From: Verrucomicrobium sp. BvORR034
GTDB taxonomy: Bacteria > Verrucomicrobiota > Verrucomicrobiia > Verrucomicrobiales > Verrucomicrobiaceae
Direction of reading: 5' to 3'
Length of the DNA: 64,000 nt
NCBI RefSeq assembly: GCF_000739635.1
Contig: NZ_BATQ01000075.1
Location: 1-64,000 of the forward strand
A program made the position numbers and the translations under genes. Shown in pieces: positions 42,168 to 52,512 of the stretch (positions are counted from its first letter, which is position 1; every line of letters begins with the position of its first letter). The notes under the pieces are model-generated. The model ran no database searches, was not told the origin of the DNA, and saw only the letters and a list, made by a program, of their open reading frames with translations.

Positions 42168-42674
42168 ATGATGAAATCCAGCCTCCTCACTTTGGCCGCG
42201 CTTTGCGCGGGTTCCGCCGCCTGCATTGGCACGACAAACACGACAGCCTCGCCGACACAGCGGGTTCAGCGCATCCACAATGTGAGAACCACCGCTTACA
42301 CACACACCGAGAGCGACCACATCGTGCACGGCACCAAAACTGCCGCGGGCGGAAACCTGAAATACGGGAGTGTTCGCAGCGCTGCTGCGGACTGGTCAGT
42401 GTATCCCGTGGGCACAAAGTTCCAAATTGAGGGCGACCCTTGCGTCTATGAGGTGGATGATTACGGCTCCGCGCTTGTGGGCACGGGGACGATCGACATC
42501 TACAAGCCTTCCAAGGCTGCCATGGATCAGTGGGGGGTGCGTAATGTAAACATCAAAGTGATTGAGTGGGGCTCTTTCCTGAAGAGCCTCGCTATCATGA
42601 AGCCACGCGCTACGAAGGCGTCCCACATCCGGAAAATGATCCAGAAGATCGAGGGCGGACCGCCCAACGTCTGA
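42168..42674 (+). CDS. Exported 3D-domain (double-psi barrel) protein
   Basis: 168 residues with a signal sequence (MMKSSLLTLAALCAGSAACIG); the cysteine might be a weak lipobox. The mature part resembles 3D-domain proteins (MltA/YabE-like double-psi beta barrels): TTAYTHTESDH, TAAGGNLKYGSVRSAAADWSVYPVGTKFQIEGDPCVYEVDDYGSALVGTGTIDIYKPS. The Asp in VDDYG and TIDIY plus an earlier Asp would form the three-aspartate set of lytic transglycosylase-like sites. Usual partners of this domain (MltA core or peptidoglycan-binding repeats) are absent, so it is a stand-alone domain. It probably acts on peptidoglycan. A 7-bp inverted repeat lies just upstream. Confidence 0.75.
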   Translation: MMKSSLLTLAALCAGSAACIGTTNTTASPTQRVQRIHNVRTTAYTHTESDHIVHGTKTAAGGNLKYGSVRSAAADWSVYPVGTKFQIEGDPCVYEVDDYGSALVGTGTIDIYKPSKAAMDQWGVRNVNIKVIEWGSFLKSLAIMKPRATKASHIRKMIQKIEGGPPNV

Positions 42675-42791
42675 GGACCATGGCCCCGGTAATGTGAATG
42701 ACTCTCCGGGGCGTGACTGGGCGGGGCGGCCATCTGGTCGTCCCGCCACGTTTCCATGTCCGGCGCGGAGCTTGTGCCTGGAGAGCTGTTC

Positions 42792-44624
42792 CTACTGTTC
42801 GCCGTCCACCTTCAGCATGGGGGCGGTCAAGGCCTCATAGGTGGCGCGGTCCACAATGAAGGTGTCCGGTTCGTCGTTCATGCGGCCGTGATAGAGCGTG
42901 GGCTTTTGGCCGGGAACTGAGGCGGCCGGGGCAAAGGAGAGCATGACCGGGCGCGGCTCGCCACCCGGCTTGTCCATATCTGTTAGCAGAAGCTGGACGG
43001 TCAGCGTGGGGTTCTTCAAGGCCTCGATGGCGGCGGTACGGTTGGTGCTCCACTCCACGGCGTCAAAGTTGACGAGCCGGTTCAGCAGCTGATTGGCGGC
43101 AGCGGAGTTGATTCTGTCGGTGATGTCCTGTCCCGCCAGGGTGCCGCTCCAGCTGGCATTGATCGATGCGTAGTTGAGCGTGAGAGCGGGGGAAGTGCCC
43201 TCCGCCACCACCACCCGTTGCACGGCAAACATGTTGGCACTGAGCACCCGGCCGCTGCGCCATTTCAGCGTTTCAGGCGGGGAGATGCTCAGCATGAATG
43301 GGCTCACCTGGACGATGGTGGGCTCACCTCGAAACTTGGCGCTGATCACCCCTTGTTCGCCCTTCCCGAACTGAAGCACGCGGGAGGTCTCCTTGGTGAT
43401 CCATTCGATTTCCAGGAAAGGCTGATCGAGGCCGTAGGGCTCCAGATTGGCGGTGGCGTTGTCCGTCACAAAAGCGCGCACCTGGGTGCCGTTCAGACCG
43501 TCCAGCAAGGCCTGGATGCGCTCCTGATTTCCGGGTTCCAGTTTGCCAAAGCGCTTGAGAGTCCAGCCCCCTGACTCACGATTTAGCACCACCTCCGGTT
43601 GTGACTGGCTGCGCAGGCGTACGCCGATGACATTTTCCACGGGAATCCGAGCCAGCTGCTGATCCCGCAGATGATTGGGCTGGAGTCGCCAGAAATCGGC
43701 CAGTTTACGCGGAGCAAGGAAGCGACCGGGGCGGTTGGTGACCTCGGCGGGAACTTCTTGGCCCGCCTCCACGGGATGAAGGGTGATCACCACGGGAGCG
43801 GGCTGGCCCTCTGCTTCCAGGGTGACCGTCATCAGGGGCAGGGCGGGATTGGCCGTCTTCGCATCGGAGTCGGGCGCAGCATTCAGGCGGACATCCATAT
43901 TGAGGACCGCCGCCAATATGGCATTCACCCGCTCATCGCTGGCGGCTGTCTGTATCGGCTTGATCAGCTGCCAGGGTTTGCCTTTCTCACGGGTGAACTC
44001 AATGGCACCCGTGCCAGCGGTCAGTACAAACCGGTGGATGGTGTCGGGCTGCAACCGGACGAGTTTGATGTCGCGCCAGTCCTCTGCGTTTTTAGAGAGC
44101 AGGGCAGGGAGGGTGGACTTGGTGACGTGGAGCAGTTCGTTGCCCTTTTTGTCCGGCTTCTCGCCTGGCTGGGCGGCATAGAAAGACTCCTCAAAGGGTG
44201 CCTTGCCGCCAAACCGGCAGCGGGCGAGGTCCTTGCCACCTTCTCCAAGCACGGCCACTTCCAGCGCGGTGGGATTGCCGAGCCCGGTACGCTTGTAGTC
44301 TTCCTTGCTCATGTCCTTGCGGGCGACGGTCTCCCGCCATTCGAGGCCGTTGAGCGATTTCAGAAGTTGGGCCACCCATTCTGGATTGGCGCGATCCTGA
44401 TAAGGGGCGCGCGCCTGCCAGGCGTCGTCCTTGCGTTGCAGCTTCAGCGTTCCATCCTTGGTGGTGATGGAGATGTCCGCCGCCTCTGCCGGAGCGAAGG
44501 CAAAAGGGCGGTTCACGCGGGCCAGCCGTTCCGTGGTGGACGGGAGATGGCGCTCGTAGCCGGCGATGTAGGCGATCAGTCCGCCCACAAGGAGGAGAAG
44601 GACGAGGGTGGTGGAAAGCTTCAT
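42792..44624 (-). CDS. DUF4340 membrane-anchored protein of a Gld-type ABC operon
   Basis: 610 residues. One N-terminal transmembrane helix (LSTTLVLLLLVGGLIAYIAGY) anchors a large periplasmic, beta-rich part with DUF4340 features: VNRPFAFAPAEAADISITTKDGTLKLQRKDDAWQ, RANPEWVAQLLKSLNGLEW and VTLEAEGQPAPVVITLHP. Several similar units along the protein suggest repeated DUF4340 domains. It lies 15 bp after the GldG-like gene and is the last gene of the operon (ATPase, permease, GldG-like, DUF4340). In other phyla this gene set is annotated as gliding-type ABC system, but it also occurs in non-gliding bacteria; its substrate is unknown. Confidence 0.88.
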   Translation of the reverse strand: MKLSTTLVLLLLVGGLIAYIAGYERHLPSTTERLARVNRPFAFAPAEAADISITTKDGTLKLQRKDDAWQARAPYQDRANPEWVAQLLKSLNGLEWRETVARKDMSKEDYKRTGLGNPTALEVAVLGEGGKDLARCRFGGKAPFEESFYAAQPGEKPDKKGNELLHVTKSTLPALLSKNAEDWRDIKLVRLQPDTIHRFVLTAGTGAIEFTREKGKPWQLIKPIQTAASDERVNAILAAVLNMDVRLNAAPDSDAKTANPALPLMTVTLEAEGQPAPVVITLHPVEAGQEVPAEVTNRPGRFLAPRKLADFWRLQPNHLRDQQLARIPVENVIGVRLRSQSQPEVVLNRESGGWTLKRFGKLEPGNQERIQALLDGLNGTQVRAFVTDNATANLEPYGLDQPFLEIEWITKETSRVLQFGKGEQGVISAKFRGEPTIVQVSPFMLSISPPETLKWRSGRVLSANMFAVQRVVVAEGTSPALTLNYASINASWSGTLAGQDITDRINSAAANQLLNRLVNFDAVEWSTNRTAAIEALKNPTLTVQLLLTDMDKPGGEPRPVMLSFAPAASVPGQKPTLYHGRMNDEPDTFIVDRATYEALTAPMLKVDGEQ

Positions 44625-44639
44625 ATCAGGCAGGTCAGG

Positions 44640-46145
44640 TCACGCCCGGCGGAATGTCCAGACGAGGAAGCCCATTCCCAGCACCGCACCGGGCATGAGG
44701 ATGGCCGTCACCCAGAAGATCTGCTGACGCTGGTCCTGCTTGAGTTCGAGCCGGAACATCTGCTTCCGTTTCGGGGTAATGCCCATGAACCGCTCGCGGT
44801 TCAGCATCCAGTTGAGGCTGGAGGAAATAAAGTCCTGATGGGAGGCGAGGCGCGTGGCGGGATCAAGGAGAAGGGCGTTGCCGATCACGACCATGCGGGC
44901 GCTGTCCACACGCAGGCGTTCATCGCCCACGGCCCCGCGCTCCACACTGGCGGCCACGTGTACTGGCGGCCGGGTGTCCTCGCGATCCACCATGGGGAGC
45001 TGCTGGGTGTATTCGGTCTCGCCCCAGAAACGCTCGGCTGCATCAATCAAGGGCTGCACCTGGATCTGACGGCTGGTCAGCTCCGCGGATTCCGTCTTCA
45101 AATCCAGCGACTGCGTCTGTCCGCTGAAGCTGGCGGAGACCTCGGTGAAGGGCTTGCTGATTGGGGAGTCTTGCAGGAAGACCGTTTGCACAGAGAACTG
45201 CACCTTCGGGCCGGTGCTGGTGCTTTCCGCGTAGAGCACGCGGTCCTGTCGTGGCGTCACACCCTGTTTGGTCAGGAAGCTCCGGAGGCGGGGAGCCTCG
45301 CCATTGGGGTCCAGCAGGACCAGCAGGGCGGCCCGTTTGGTCTGCCAGTAGGCGTCCAGCACCTGCATTTCACGCTCACTCAGATCATAGCGCGCACCCA
45401 CCAGGATCACCCCGCTGGCATCCTCGGGTATCGACTCCACGTCGGTGAGGTTCAAGGGCATGACTTCAAAGTTCTGCTGCTTCCCGAGGTCGGCCAAGGC
45501 GATGTAGGCGAGCTCTGTGCCGCCAGGGCTGACAGCTCCTTTGCCCGCGATGAAGTAGAAACGCCGGACCCGGCCCTCAATGAGTCCCATGATGGCGGAG
45601 GTGATGGCGTCCTCCCCCCGGAGATCCACGCTTGGGTTGTCGCGGTCTCCGTTCAGACCGCGGATGATGATTTCATTCTCCGTGATGAAACGGTTGCGGT
45701 CGTTGGCTCGAACCAGGATGCCGTTTCCCGTGAGGGCAATGCCATAGGACAACTTCAGCTTTTCCGCATCCTCCAGGTCGCGGGCGGGGTCGATCTCATC
45801 CACGCGTACCCGGGACTTTTTGACCTGCCGGTACTCCTCCGCCAGCGCCCGCATGTCCTGCATGATCACGGAGTCGCGATTGAAGATCAGCGTGATCTCC
45901 ACATCTTTGGAGAGCTTCTTGATATAACCGATGGTGGTGTCGCTCAGCGTGTAGTCTTTGCTGGGGCTCAGGTCCTTTCGGACGTAGTGACGGTAGCTCA
46001 GGTAGTTTGCAGCGCCAAACAGCGCGATCACCAGCAGAGTCTGGAAAGCCACATTGATGCCGATGCCCAACCGATGGAGGGGCCGGGCTGCGGGTGGCTG
46101 GGGCGGGGTGGTGCCAGGGGGATTGGCGGGCGGGGTGTCCGACAT
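44640..46145 (-). CDS. GldG-family ABC transporter component
   Basis: 501 residues from ATG 46145 (MSDTPPANPPGTTPP); a longer frame upstream is less likely. An N-terminal helix (INVAFQTLLVIALFGAANYLSY) is followed by DLSPSKDYTLSDTTIGYIKKLSKDVEITLIFNRDS, the family's D.T....LS..T...L..L...V pattern. Then come a GldG/IFT-like fold (VVIGNALLLDPATRLASHQDFISSSLNWML) and a C-terminal helix (FWVTAILMPGAVLGMGFLVWTF). A Pro-rich cytoplasmic head precedes the first helix. It works with the ATPase and permease upstream; such modules are thought to export or extract a membrane or cell-envelope component. Gap to the permease gene: 69 bp. Confidence 0.88.
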   Translation of the reverse strand: MSDTPPANPPGTTPPQPPAARPLHRLGIGINVAFQTLLVIALFGAANYLSYRHYVRKDLSPSKDYTLSDTTIGYIKKLSKDVEITLIFNRDSVIMQDMRALAEEYRQVKKSRVRVDEIDPARDLEDAEKLKLSYGIALTGNGILVRANDRNRFITENEIIIRGLNGDRDNPSVDLRGEDAITSAIMGLIEGRVRRFYFIAGKGAVSPGGTELAYIALADLGKQQNFEVMPLNLTDVESIPEDASGVILVGARYDLSEREMQVLDAYWQTKRAALLVLLDPNGEAPRLRSFLTKQGVTPRQDRVLYAESTSTGPKVQFSVQTVFLQDSPISKPFTEVSASFSGQTQSLDLKTESAELTSRQIQVQPLIDAAERFWGETEYTQQLPMVDREDTRPPVHVAASVERGAVGDERLRVDSARMVVIGNALLLDPATRLASHQDFISSSLNWMLNRERFMGITPKRKQMFRLELKQDQRQQIFWVTAILMPGAVLGMGFLVWTFRRA

Positions 46146-46214
46146 GAAACGTGAGGAAAAGCTGGAGGAGAAAACGCGACCGGTCACAGAGGGCCGGGAG
46201 AGGGGGCGGGTGGA

Positions 46215-46973
46215 TCACACCCGCCAGCGGCGGAATTCCAGCACCTGGTGGGTGCCGACAATAAAGAAAAACGCCAGGCTGACGTAGTAGGCGATGGGCC
46301 GGGAATCGAGCAGGCCGTAGGTGAAGACGCGGATGTGCTCGACGGTGGCGATGTAGTGGACCAGTTCCACAAACTTCTCTGGAATCCGATTGCCCAAATA
46401 GAGGACGAAGACGCCGAGCAGATAATGCATGAGGCTGATGGTGAAGGAGAGCACCGCCGCGACGATCTGGTTCGAGGTAAGGGCGGAGGCAAAACACCCG
46501 GCCGCCAGGTTGAAGAGCCCCATCACGAAGATGAGCAGGTAGATGCCATAGAGGCTGCCGTGCGGGATCTCCGTGGCCCCGGCGGTCATGCTTTCGAAGA
46601 TGAAGAAGTTGGCCAGACTGGGAATCCAGATCAGGCAGTAGAGGACAACAGAGGCGAGGTACTTGGACCACACGACCTGCCACGTTCGCACCGGGGCAGT
46701 GAACAGCGTTTCAAAGGTCCCCAGCTTCCGCTCCTCCGCAAAAAGGCGCATGGTCAGCAGGGGGAAGATGAAGAAGTAGGAGAGCCAGAACCACTGGGAG
46801 TGGAACGTCCAGCTCACCAGGCTGCCCTGCTGAGGACCGCGTTCGAGGATGGCCACGGCGGCGCGAAAGGAGAAGCCGTTGATAATCATCACCAGGGCGA
46901 TGACGACATAGGCGACAGGAGAGTAGAAAAAGCTGCGGAGTTCCCGGGTCAGCAGGATGAAGAAGGTGCGCAT
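46215..46973 (-). CDS. ABC-2 type permease (GldF-like)
   Basis: 252 residues with six hydrophobic segments, for example SPVAYVVIALVMIINGFSF, LSYFFIFPLLTMRLFA, YLASVVLYCLIWIPSLANFFIF, GSLYGIYLLIFVMGLFNLAAGC and IVAAVLSFTISLMHYLLGVFVLYLG. The N-terminal FFILLTRELRSFFYSPVAYV and EERKLGTFETLFTAPVRTWQVVWSKYLAS match ABC-2 permeases of the GldF type. It forms the channel of the ABC system encoded by the neighbouring genes, 45 bp from the ATPase gene. Confidence 0.92.
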   Translation of the reverse strand: MRTFFILLTRELRSFFYSPVAYVVIALVMIINGFSFRAAVAILERGPQQGSLVSWTFHSQWFWLSYFFIFPLLTMRLFAEERKLGTFETLFTAPVRTWQVVWSKYLASVVLYCLIWIPSLANFFIFESMTAGATEIPHGSLYGIYLLIFVMGLFNLAAGCFASALTSNQIVAAVLSFTISLMHYLLGVFVLYLGNRIPEKFVELVHYIATVEHIRVFTYGLLDSRPIAYYVSLAFFFIVGTHQVLEFRRWRV

Positions 46974-47018
46974 CGGAAAAGGCGGAGAAAGGGGCGAGAA
47001 GGCGGAAGGGAGCTCTGA

Positions 47019-47945
47019 TTAGACGTGCGTCAGCTCGACGAAGACATCTTCCAGGCTGGGCAGTTCACGCCGGAGTTCCCGGATCTGCCACCGGTTCTTG
47101 AGCGCGAGATCGAAGATCGCCTCCCGGATGTCGGTGCGGGCTTCGATGCGGAGCGTGAAGTGGCTCCAGTTGCCCTCCTGCCTCTCCGCTGTGATCTTGC
47201 GCACGCCAGTTACCTTGGCGAGATGCTCCTCGTACCCGGTGCCGCCGGAGACTTCCAGGTGAAGGTCGCTGGCTGCGCGCAGTTTGCGCACCAGGTTCTG
47301 AGGGGTGTCATCGGCGCGCAGTTTGCCCTGGTGAAGGAGCAGGACCCGGTCGCAGGTTTGTTCCACCTGGCTCAGGATGTGGGTGGAAAGGAGAATGGTC
47401 TGGCGGCCTTTGAAGGCGAGCAGCAACTCGCGGACATGGCGGATCTGGTTGGGATCGAGGCCGTTGGTAGGCTCGTCCAGGATGAGGAGGGGGGGCTTGC
47501 CGACCAGGGCATCAGCGAGCGCCACCCGCTGGCGGAAGCCCTTGGAAAGGTTGGCGATGATCTTGCGGCGGACCTCGGTCAGAGCGCAGGCGTCCATCAC
47601 CTCGCCCACTCGTTTGCGCAGGAGACTGCCTCCCAGGCCCTTGAGCGCTCCGCGGAACTGCAGGTACTCTTTGACCCGCATGTCCATGTAGAGGGGGGCA
47701 TTCTCCGGCATGTAGCCCAGGCTGCGCCGGGCATCGATCGACTGGTGGAACACATCAAAACCGTTGACTCTCGCCGTCCCGGAGGTGGGGGAGAGGAACC
47801 CGGTCAAGATACGCATGGTGGTGCTTTTGCCTGCCCCGTTGGGGCCGAGAAAGCCGACCACCTCGCCGGGTTCCACCTTGAAGGAGAGACCATCCACGGC
47901 GGTCTTGCCTACATAGGACTTGGTGAGGTTTTGGACATCAATCAT
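47019..47945 (-). CDS. ABC transporter ATP-binding protein (GldA-like)
   Basis: 308 residues from ATG 47945 (MIDVQNLTKSYVGKTAVDGL). Complete nucleotide-binding domain: Walker A GPNGAGKST, signature LSKGFRQR, Walker B LLILDEPTNGLD and switch histidine TILLSTHI. A C-terminal extension follows the core, common in ABC-2 exporters. It powers the permease encoded downstream. First gene of the four-gene operon, divergent from 2-oxoglutarate dehydrogenase with a 297-bp shared region that holds no other gene. Confidence 0.94.
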   Translation of the reverse strand: MIDVQNLTKSYVGKTAVDGLSFKVEPGEVVGFLGPNGAGKSTTMRILTGFLSPTSGTARVNGFDVFHQSIDARRSLGYMPENAPLYMDMRVKEYLQFRGALKGLGGSLLRKRVGEVMDACALTEVRRKIIANLSKGFRQRVALADALVGKPPLLILDEPTNGLDPNQIRHVRELLLAFKGRQTILLSTHILSQVEQTCDRVLLLHQGKLRADDTPQNLVRKLRAASDLHLEVSGGTGYEEHLAKVTGVRKITAERQEGNWSHFTLRIEARTDIREAIFDLALKNRWQIRELRRELPSLEDVFVELTHV

Positions 47946-48242
47946 CAGGAACGTCAACGAAAGCGCAGGTTGGCAGGAGTGACAAGCTTTTGCCGTCAAG
48001 GAAGGTTCACCCTCGGGTAGATGGGGGGAAATGGAGGGCAGAGCGGGGCATTTCCGGTCCCACTCTCAAGAATGCGGGCACTTAATTGCGGATTTTTGAA
48101 GTTTCCCTCCTTGGCAGCGTACGCGTATCTCCTTCAACAGGGCTGCCAGTTCGCAACCCCGCGAAACAATTGCAATTCAAGTCATATTTCTGCTTTCCCG
48201 CAGAGGCTCCCGATACATAGTGTCAGCCCCTGCATTCTTGCC

Positions 48243-51008
48243 ATGAACGCCACTCTCCCCTACCGGGCAAACGTTGACCTGCTCGAAGAGAAATACCTCG
48301 CCTGGAAAAACAACAGTCACGATGTCGAGCCCGCCTGGGCCTCCTTCTTTGAAGGGTTCGAACTGGGCATGGCACAAAAAGTGGGAGCAGGGGGGGATGC
48401 TGCAAAAGATGCCACAGGCCAGCAGCTTTCTGAAAAAGCGCTGGCTTTCCGCACCAAGGTGACCAATGCCATCCTCGACTTCCGTCGCGTGGGGCACACT
48501 GCCGCCTGGGTCAACCCGCTGAGCAAGACCGCCCCGGACCAGCCGCTGCTGAGCCTGACGAGCCTTGGGTTCACGGAAGATGAGCTCGACGAAGAGATCA
48601 GCACCCAGTTCTTTGCCAACGGCCGTCGCGTGAAACTGCGCGAGATGCTGGAGACTCTCCGCCGGATCTATTGCGACCGGATCGGATTCGAGTTCATGCA
48701 CATTCACAACCGCGAGGTGCGTGCGTGGCTGCGGGATCGGATTGAGCGTCGTGTGGAGCAACCGGCTCCGACGGCGGCAGACCAGGAGGAGCTGCTTCGC
48801 TGGTTGCTGCAGCCAGAGACCTTTGAGCGCTTCCTGCACAAGCGCTATGTCGGCCAGAAGCGCTTTTCAATCGAAGGTGGCGAAGGCCTGATGGTGGCGC
48901 TTGAATCCATTTTTGAAGATCTGCCAAGCTATGGTGGCGAGGAAATCGTCATGGGCATGGCCCACCGTGGCCGTCTGAGCGTGCTGGCGAACTACCTCAA
49001 GAAGCCCCTCAAGACCCTCTTCTATGAGTTCTCCGAAAACTACGTGCCCAACATGGTGGCAGGTGACGGGGACGTGAAGTACCACCTTGGCTTCCAGACG
49101 AAGCGCCGTACGAAGTCTGGCAACGAGGTCATGATCGATCTGGCGGCGAATCCGAGCCACCTCGAGGCGGTGGATCCCGTCGTGGAAGGCAAGGCCCGCG
49201 CCCGTCAGCGCCACCTGGAAGACACGGTGAATCGCAAAAAGGTGCTCCCGGTTCTCATTCACGGGGACGCTGCCTTCGCAGGGCAGGGGATGGTGGCGGA
49301 GGTGCTCAACCTCTCCCAGCTTCCCGGCTACCGCACGGGGGGGACCATCCACCTTGTCACGAACAACCAGATTGGCTTCACCACGCTGCCGGCGGATGCC
49401 CGCTCGTCTGATTATTGTACGGATATCGCGAAGGTGATCGAAGCCCCGGTGATCCATGTGAACGGTGACTCGCCTGTGGACGTGGCTTTTGCCGCCCGTC
49501 TGGCCCTTGAGTTCCGTCAGACTTTCTCCCGCGATGTGGTGCTGGATATTGTGTGCTACCGCCGTCACGGTCACAACGAGACCGACGAGCCGAGCTTCAC
49601 CACCCCGCATCTGGCCCGGTCGATTGCCGAACATCCCACTCCCGCCACCCTCTACGGGCAGCGTCTTGCCGAGGAAGGTGTGCTCAAAGCAGAGCGCGTG
49701 GACGAGCTTCGCAAAGAGCTGGAAGCAGCTCTGGAAGCCGGATTCTCCGAACTGGCGGATGACGAGAAGAAGAAGGGGCACAACCCCTTTGAAGGAAGCA
49801 CAGCCCAGCCGCAGCCACGTTATACTCATGATGCGGTGGTGACCGGGCTTCCTGCTGAAGGCCTGCGTACCCTGGGCCTCAAGCTGGTGGAGCCCCCGCC
49901 AGACTTCCGTCTGCACCCCACCATTGAGAAGCGCTTCCTGGCGGCTCGCAAAAAGGCGCTGGAATCAGGCGCTGGATTTGACTGGGCCCATGCCGAAGCG
50001 CTGGCCTTTGGAACCCTGCTGGCGGATGGCACGGGGGTGCGTCTCAGCGGGCAGGACTGCCGCCGTGGCACCTTCAGCCAGCGCCACTGCGTGCTGTATG
50101 ACAACTCCACCCGCGAGCGCTACATCCCGCTGCAAAATATCCAGCCGGAGCAGGGGCGCTTCTGCGTTTACAACTCCCTCCTTTCCGAGGCGGCGGTGCT
50201 TGGCTTCGACTACGGTTACTCTCTGCTGGCTCCCAACGTTCTCATCTGCTGGGAAGCCCAGTTCGGTGACTTCGTGAACGGTGCCCAGGTCATCATCGAC
50301 CAGTTTATCGCCAGTGCAGAAAGCAAGTGGGGCCAGCCCAGCAGCATCGTCATGCTGCTTCCGCACGGCTTCGAAGGTCAGGGTCCAGAGCACAGCAGCG
50401 GCCGCCTGGAGCGTTTCCTGCAACTCTGTGCCGGCTGCAACATGCAGGTGGCCAACCTCACGACCCCTGCCCAGTACTTCCACATCCTTCGTCGTCAGAT
50501 GAAGCGGCCTTTCCGCAAGCCGCTGGTGCTGATGACCCCCAAGAGCCTTCTGCGCCATCCGCAGGCGGTCTCCAAGCTGGAGGACTTCGGCGACGGCACG
50601 CACTTCCATGATGTGCTGGATGATGACACGCTGACGACGGACCCGAACCGCATTACCCGCCTCATCTTCTGCTCAGGCAAGGTGTACTACGATCTGCTGG
50701 AGTTCCGGAAGGAGAACGAGATCAAGAACGCTGCGATCATCCGCGTCGAGCAGCTCTACCCGCTGAATGTGGGATTGATCGAGAAGATCGCCGCCCGCTA
50801 CCCCCGTGCTCAGAAGAAATGGATCTGGTGCCAGGAGGAGCCCGAGAACATGGGTGCCTGGACTTTCATCCGCCATCGTCTGGAAGAAATGACCAATCAC
50901 GTGCTCCGCTATGCCGGCCGTGAACGTGCCTCCAGCCCTGCCGCTGGCTCCAAGGCGATCCACACCCACGAACAGGAGCGCCTGGTGGAAGATGCGTTCA
51001 GCGTCTAG
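48243..51008 (+). CDS. sucA: 2-oxoglutarate dehydrogenase E1 component
   Basis: 921 residues from ATG 48243 (MNATLPYRANVDLLEEKYLAWKN); the frame is open for 74 more codons upstream but they are not protein-like. It is the thiamine-diphosphate-dependent decarboxylase of the TCA-cycle 2-oxoglutarate complex. Signatures are the N-terminal docking segment LAWKNNSHDVEPAWASFFEGF, VMGMAHRGRLSVLANYLKKP, the ThDP/Mg region IHGDAAFAGQGMVAEVLNL with NQIGFTTLPADARSS, HNETDEPSFTTP, and the transketolase-like C-terminal half (FCVYNSLLSEAAVLGFDYGYSL). It is full length. It is followed by its E2 partner 51 bp downstream. Confidence 0.96.
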   Translation: MNATLPYRANVDLLEEKYLAWKNNSHDVEPAWASFFEGFELGMAQKVGAGGDAAKDATGQQLSEKALAFRTKVTNAILDFRRVGHTAAWVNPLSKTAPDQPLLSLTSLGFTEDELDEEISTQFFANGRRVKLREMLETLRRIYCDRIGFEFMHIHNREVRAWLRDRIERRVEQPAPTAADQEELLRWLLQPETFERFLHKRYVGQKRFSIEGGEGLMVALESIFEDLPSYGGEEIVMGMAHRGRLSVLANYLKKPLKTLFYEFSENYVPNMVAGDGDVKYHLGFQTKRRTKSGNEVMIDLAANPSHLEAVDPVVEGKARARQRHLEDTVNRKKVLPVLIHGDAAFAGQGMVAEVLNLSQLPGYRTGGTIHLVTNNQIGFTTLPADARSSDYCTDIAKVIEAPVIHVNGDSPVDVAFAARLALEFRQTFSRDVVLDIVCYRRHGHNETDEPSFTTPHLARSIAEHPTPATLYGQRLAEEGVLKAERVDELRKELEAALEAGFSELADDEKKKGHNPFEGSTAQPQPRYTHDAVVTGLPAEGLRTLGLKLVEPPPDFRLHPTIEKRFLAARKKALESGAGFDWAHAEALAFGTLLADGTGVRLSGQDCRRGTFSQRHCVLYDNSTRERYIPLQNIQPEQGRFCVYNSLLSEAAVLGFDYGYSLLAPNVLICWEAQFGDFVNGAQVIIDQFIASAESKWGQPSSIVMLLPHGFEGQGPEHSSGRLERFLQLCAGCNMQVANLTTPAQYFHILRRQMKRPFRKPLVLMTPKSLLRHPQAVSKLEDFGDGTHFHDVLDDDTLTTDPNRITRLIFCSGKVYYDLLEFRKENEIKNAAIIRVEQLYPLNVGLIEKIAARYPRAQKKWIWCQEEPENMGAWTFIRHRLEEMTNHVLRYAGRERASSPAAGSKAIHTHEQERLVEDAFSV

Positions 51009-51059
51009 TTTCAACCTCTCGTTAATCTCTCCCAGCAACCAGTCAGTCAGCCCAGCACC

Positions 51060-52199
<1,140 letters not shown>

Positions 52200-52224
52200 G
52201 GGAAGATTCTGCGACCATTTACGA

Positions 52225-52257
52225 AACGGGCAGCTCCGAATGGGGCTGCCCGTTTTT
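52225..52257 (+). terminator. Rho-independent terminator of the sucAB operon
   Basis: AACGGGCAGC (52225-52234) and GCTGCCCGTT (52245-52254) form a perfect 10-bp stem, extended by TCC/GGG, with TTTTT at the 3' side. It lies 25 bp after the sucB stop codon. Confidence 0.92.
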
Positions 52258-52512
52258 CGTTGATGCCGTCAGGGAAATGGGAATGCGGGGGATCGGGTCC
52301 CGCAGTATGGAGAATGCCCGTGTTGGAAATTCGGATCAAGGGACGATTGGGGCGTGAGCGGGGCTGGGAACCCCCGCCTCCTTTATGCACGAACAAACTG
52401 CGAGGGACTTGGCCAGGGAGTAAAGGAGGTGGGGATTCACTTCCAAGCAGTTAAAGTTGCATGCGCCGCCATTTGCTCTTGAGTGCTCTGGAACTGCAGA
52501 GCCCGATTGACG

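Noticed and set aside
43671-46154. Long plus-strand open frame (about 827 codons) opposite the DUF4340 and GldG-like genes
   Set aside because: It is antisense to two recognisable genes with good family matches, and its composition is the mirror of their codon bias. High GC produces such long shadows.
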